A DNA stretch of 64,000 nucleotides, taken from the NCBI GenBank assembly GCA_963794615.1, contig CAWCEP010000012.1, positions 124,001 through 188,000 on the forward strand, in the 5' to 3' direction. The first letter of the stretch is position 1. Each line of letters starts with the position of its first letter. This stretch comes from Chersky-840 sp963794615 (lineage in GTDB: Bacteria; Actinomycetota; Acidimicrobiia; Acidimicrobiales; UBA8190). Positions 62,893 to 64,000 of the stretch are shown here, one piece after another. A program made the translations under genes and the position numbers. The notes below the pieces were generated by a model that saw only the letters and a program-made list of their open reading frames with translations, was not told the DNA's origin and did not search any database.

Positions 62893-63156
62893 GTGAGAAG
62901 CCACAAGCACCCTAAGCCGACCGTAGAGGCTGATGAGGTCGAGCGGTCCTTTCATCCGCACATCCATTCGTACCCTCACGCGGGCGTGTGTGAACGTTGC
63001 GGGTCCAGCGACAGCGTCCGAAAGAGTCTGTGCCATCGGTGCCGAGAGGTCCTGCGCGGCGAGGGGAAGGTGATGGCCCCCGAGCACCCGGATGAGCCAC
63101 GCCAGGTGCAGCCCGATCCCCTGCACCGCCCGCCCTGGCGGCGGCGCGGCGCATAG
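62893..63156 (+). CDS. small zinc-ribbon-like protein
   Basis: 87 residues from a GTG with an A/G-rich stretch (GGGGAAGGGGGG) upstream. Contains CERCGSSDSVRKSLCHRC, two C-x2-C knuckles ten residues apart, between His- and Pro-rich flanks. Family not recognised. Divergent from the HhH gene across a DosR-type box. Confidence 0.5.
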   Translation: MRSHKHPKPTVEADEVERSFHPHIHSYPHAGVCERCGSSDSVRKSLCHRCREVLRGEGKVMAPEHPDEPRQVQPDPLHRPPWRRRGA

Positions 63157-63258
63157 GTACAGGTGCGGCCTCTCTCGCAGCAACGCCTGGGCAGTCGGTC
63201 GGCTCCGCATCGCGGCCCTCGAAAACAGCGCCACTCCGGTAAGGCCACCGCCCGAGGT

Positions 63259-63272
63259 GGGACATTTGACCC
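63259..63272. promoter_or_regulatory. DosR-type box upstream of the hsp20 remnant
   Basis: GGGACATTTGACCC, perfect fit to the consensus, 74 bases before the ATG at 63347. GATTAT about 24 bases downstream is a possible -10. Confidence 0.72.
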
Positions 63273-63346
63273 TACCTCTGGCCTCGCCACGCGACGGATT
63301 ATGGGGACCAGGGCACGTGTTGTGCCACAGGGGAAGGGAGGAGACA

Positions 63347-63675
63347 ATGGCCCTCGTACATCATCACAATCACGTGATCGAGGGGCCGCCTGTCTCATGG
63401 CAGCAGTGGCGGCGGCTGTTCGGGTTCGATGACGGCCAGGAGTGGCGGTGCGAATCGACGCCCACCGGGAACAGAAATCCGACCACAAGGAAAAGCGGGG
63501 TTATCGGTCTGAGTTCCGCTACGGCGAATTCGAGCGTGACGTCGCGCTACCTCACGCTGCGACGGCAGACGACGTGAGCGCGGCCACCTTAGCTACAGGG
63601 TCCTCCGAAGTTCGGATCCCGTGCCCGGAGAAGACGGAGCCGAGTTCCACCGCGGTGCCCGTCACCTGGACGTGA
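63347..63675 (+). pseudogene. hsp20/alpha-crystallin (HspX-like) remnant
   Basis: GGGAGGAGACA precedes the ATG. The start MALVHHHNHVIEGPPVSW runs to FGFDDGQEW, where about 45-50 residues of the alpha-crystallin domain are missing; the homology resumes in another frame with RIDAHREQKSDHKEKRGYRS, FRYGEFERDVALPHAATADDV and VRIPCPEKTEPSSTAVPVT. The segment between DDVSA and EVRIP is also degenerate. Small heat-shock chaperones of this type (HspX/Acr) are the classic DosR target. Here the promoter site survives but the protein cannot fold normally. Confidence 0.75.
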
Positions 63676-63773
63676 ACACCAGAGACACCACTGATATGGG
63701 CGCCACCGTCGACGGTGAGACGCTTGAGGTTCGTGCGTATCGAGTTTCTCGGGGGGCCTGGCGGAAGGTCCGG

Positions 63774-64000
63774 GTGATGGCTGCCCGGAGCATCTCCGTG
63801 CTGGGACGCCGACAGGGAAGAAGCGATCCCGACCGACCCTCGATCAGAGCCGAGCTCGCTGGACTTGAATCCCTCATGCATCATCGAGAGAGGGTCCACG
63901 GCGAAGACATCGCCAGTGTCCACGGGGACCATCGACAGGATGCGATCAACCTCGTCCACTACCTCACGCTCCGGCACCAAGACGTTCGGCAGCTCCAGCG
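63774..64000 (+). CDS. N-terminus of a pyruvate-kinase-like protein (partial)
   Basis: Runs off the window. GGAAGG precedes GTG/ATG at 63774/63777. The frame reads IRAELAGLESLMHHRERV and DHRQDAINLVHYLTLRHQDV, which I recognise as the N-terminal extension of some actinobacterial pyruvate kinases. An open frame upstream to 63672 is possible. Without the rest of the gene the assignment is tentative. Confidence 0.5.
   Translation, partial: MMAARSISVLGRRQGRSDPDRPSIRAELAGLESLMHHRERVHGEDIASVHGDHRQDAINLVHYLTLRHQDVRQLQ

Noticed and set aside
63552..63980. Minus-strand 142-codon frame at the window end
   Set aside because: Antisense to the hsp20 remnant and to the pyruvate-kinase-like N-terminus, which both have homology on the plus strand.
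1..64000. tRNA, rRNA, CRISPR, IS elements, prophage
   Set aside because: No cloverleaf with a TTCGA-type loop in gaps, no regularly spaced repeats, no transposase or integrase motif seen on either strand.

Overview
High-GC bacterial chromosome with GTG/TTG starts, strong AGGAGG ribosome-binding sites and many start/stop overlaps (ATGA, GTGA). Gene content (group 3b [NiFe]-hydrogenase, clustered universal stress proteins, an APH/AAA protein, GH65 with a HAD mutase, short-form gnd) points to an actinobacterium, probably uncultured and outside Mycobacteriaceae (an Acidimicrobiia-like lineage is my guess). No rRNA, tRNA, CRISPR array, phage or IS element was recognised. Several conserved enzymes are broken by single-base indels, so the sequence may carry assembly errors.

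Layout. 0.1-10.2 kb: accessory genes (alpha/beta hydrolase, FUSC-type membrane protein fused to a DUF5335-like domain, patatin lipase, secreted Abhydrolase_10 lipoprotein, two paralogous SnoaL-like proteins, a short adenylate kinase, DUF5996, UBP-type zinc finger, redoxin). 10.4-17.7 kb: VOC protein, flavoprotein disulfide oxidoreductase, then a sugar-phosphate block: pgi (frameshifted), gnd, pgl, rpiA and a Cof-type HAD phosphatase. 17.7-21.5 kb: minus-strand operon of PfkB kinase, HpcH/HpaI aldolase, D-2-hydroxyacid dehydrogenase and PhyH dioxygenase. 22.1-24.8 kb: P-type Mg2+-type ATPase. 25.2-30.7 kb: gap, then pyruvate:ferredoxin oxidoreductase (gamma, alpha, beta) and a GltD-like ferredoxin flavoprotein, with pgk divergent at 31 kb. 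32.3-40.6 kb: universal stress proteins, GNAT, MFS/ABC exporter operon, APH/AAA protein, site-2 protease. 41-45 kb: PEP synthase and small proteins. 44.9-57.4 kb: long minus-strand block of HAD mutase, PNPOx, GH65, USP, the group 3b hydrogenase, hydrogenase maturation protease and hypC. 58.3-64 kb: nicotinamidase, phosphoribosyltransferase plus dienelactone hydrolase, pncB, HhH protein, a wrecked hsp20 and the start of a pyruvate-kinase-like gene.

The main result is a repeated palindromic site fitting GGGNCNNNNGNCCC, the core of the mycobacterial DosR (DevR) dormancy box. Twelve sites were found by eye, almost all in intergenic promoter positions; in four cases the site ends 74-75 bases before the start codon. 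The genes behind them (P-type ATPase, gap/PFOR, pgk, MFS/ABC, APH/AAA, small protein plus PEP synthase, nicotinamidase, PRT/hydrolase, HhH/pncB, hsp20 remnant) resemble families in the M. tuberculosis DosR regulon. I infer a hypoxia or dormancy island: glycolysis to pyruvate, PFOR producing reduced ferredoxin, a flavoprotein linking it to NAD(P)H, and a 3b hydrogenase able to vent electrons as H2, with NAD salvage, stress proteins and disaccharide use alongside. No DosR/DosS gene is in the window and I see no clear box directly before the hydrogenase genes.
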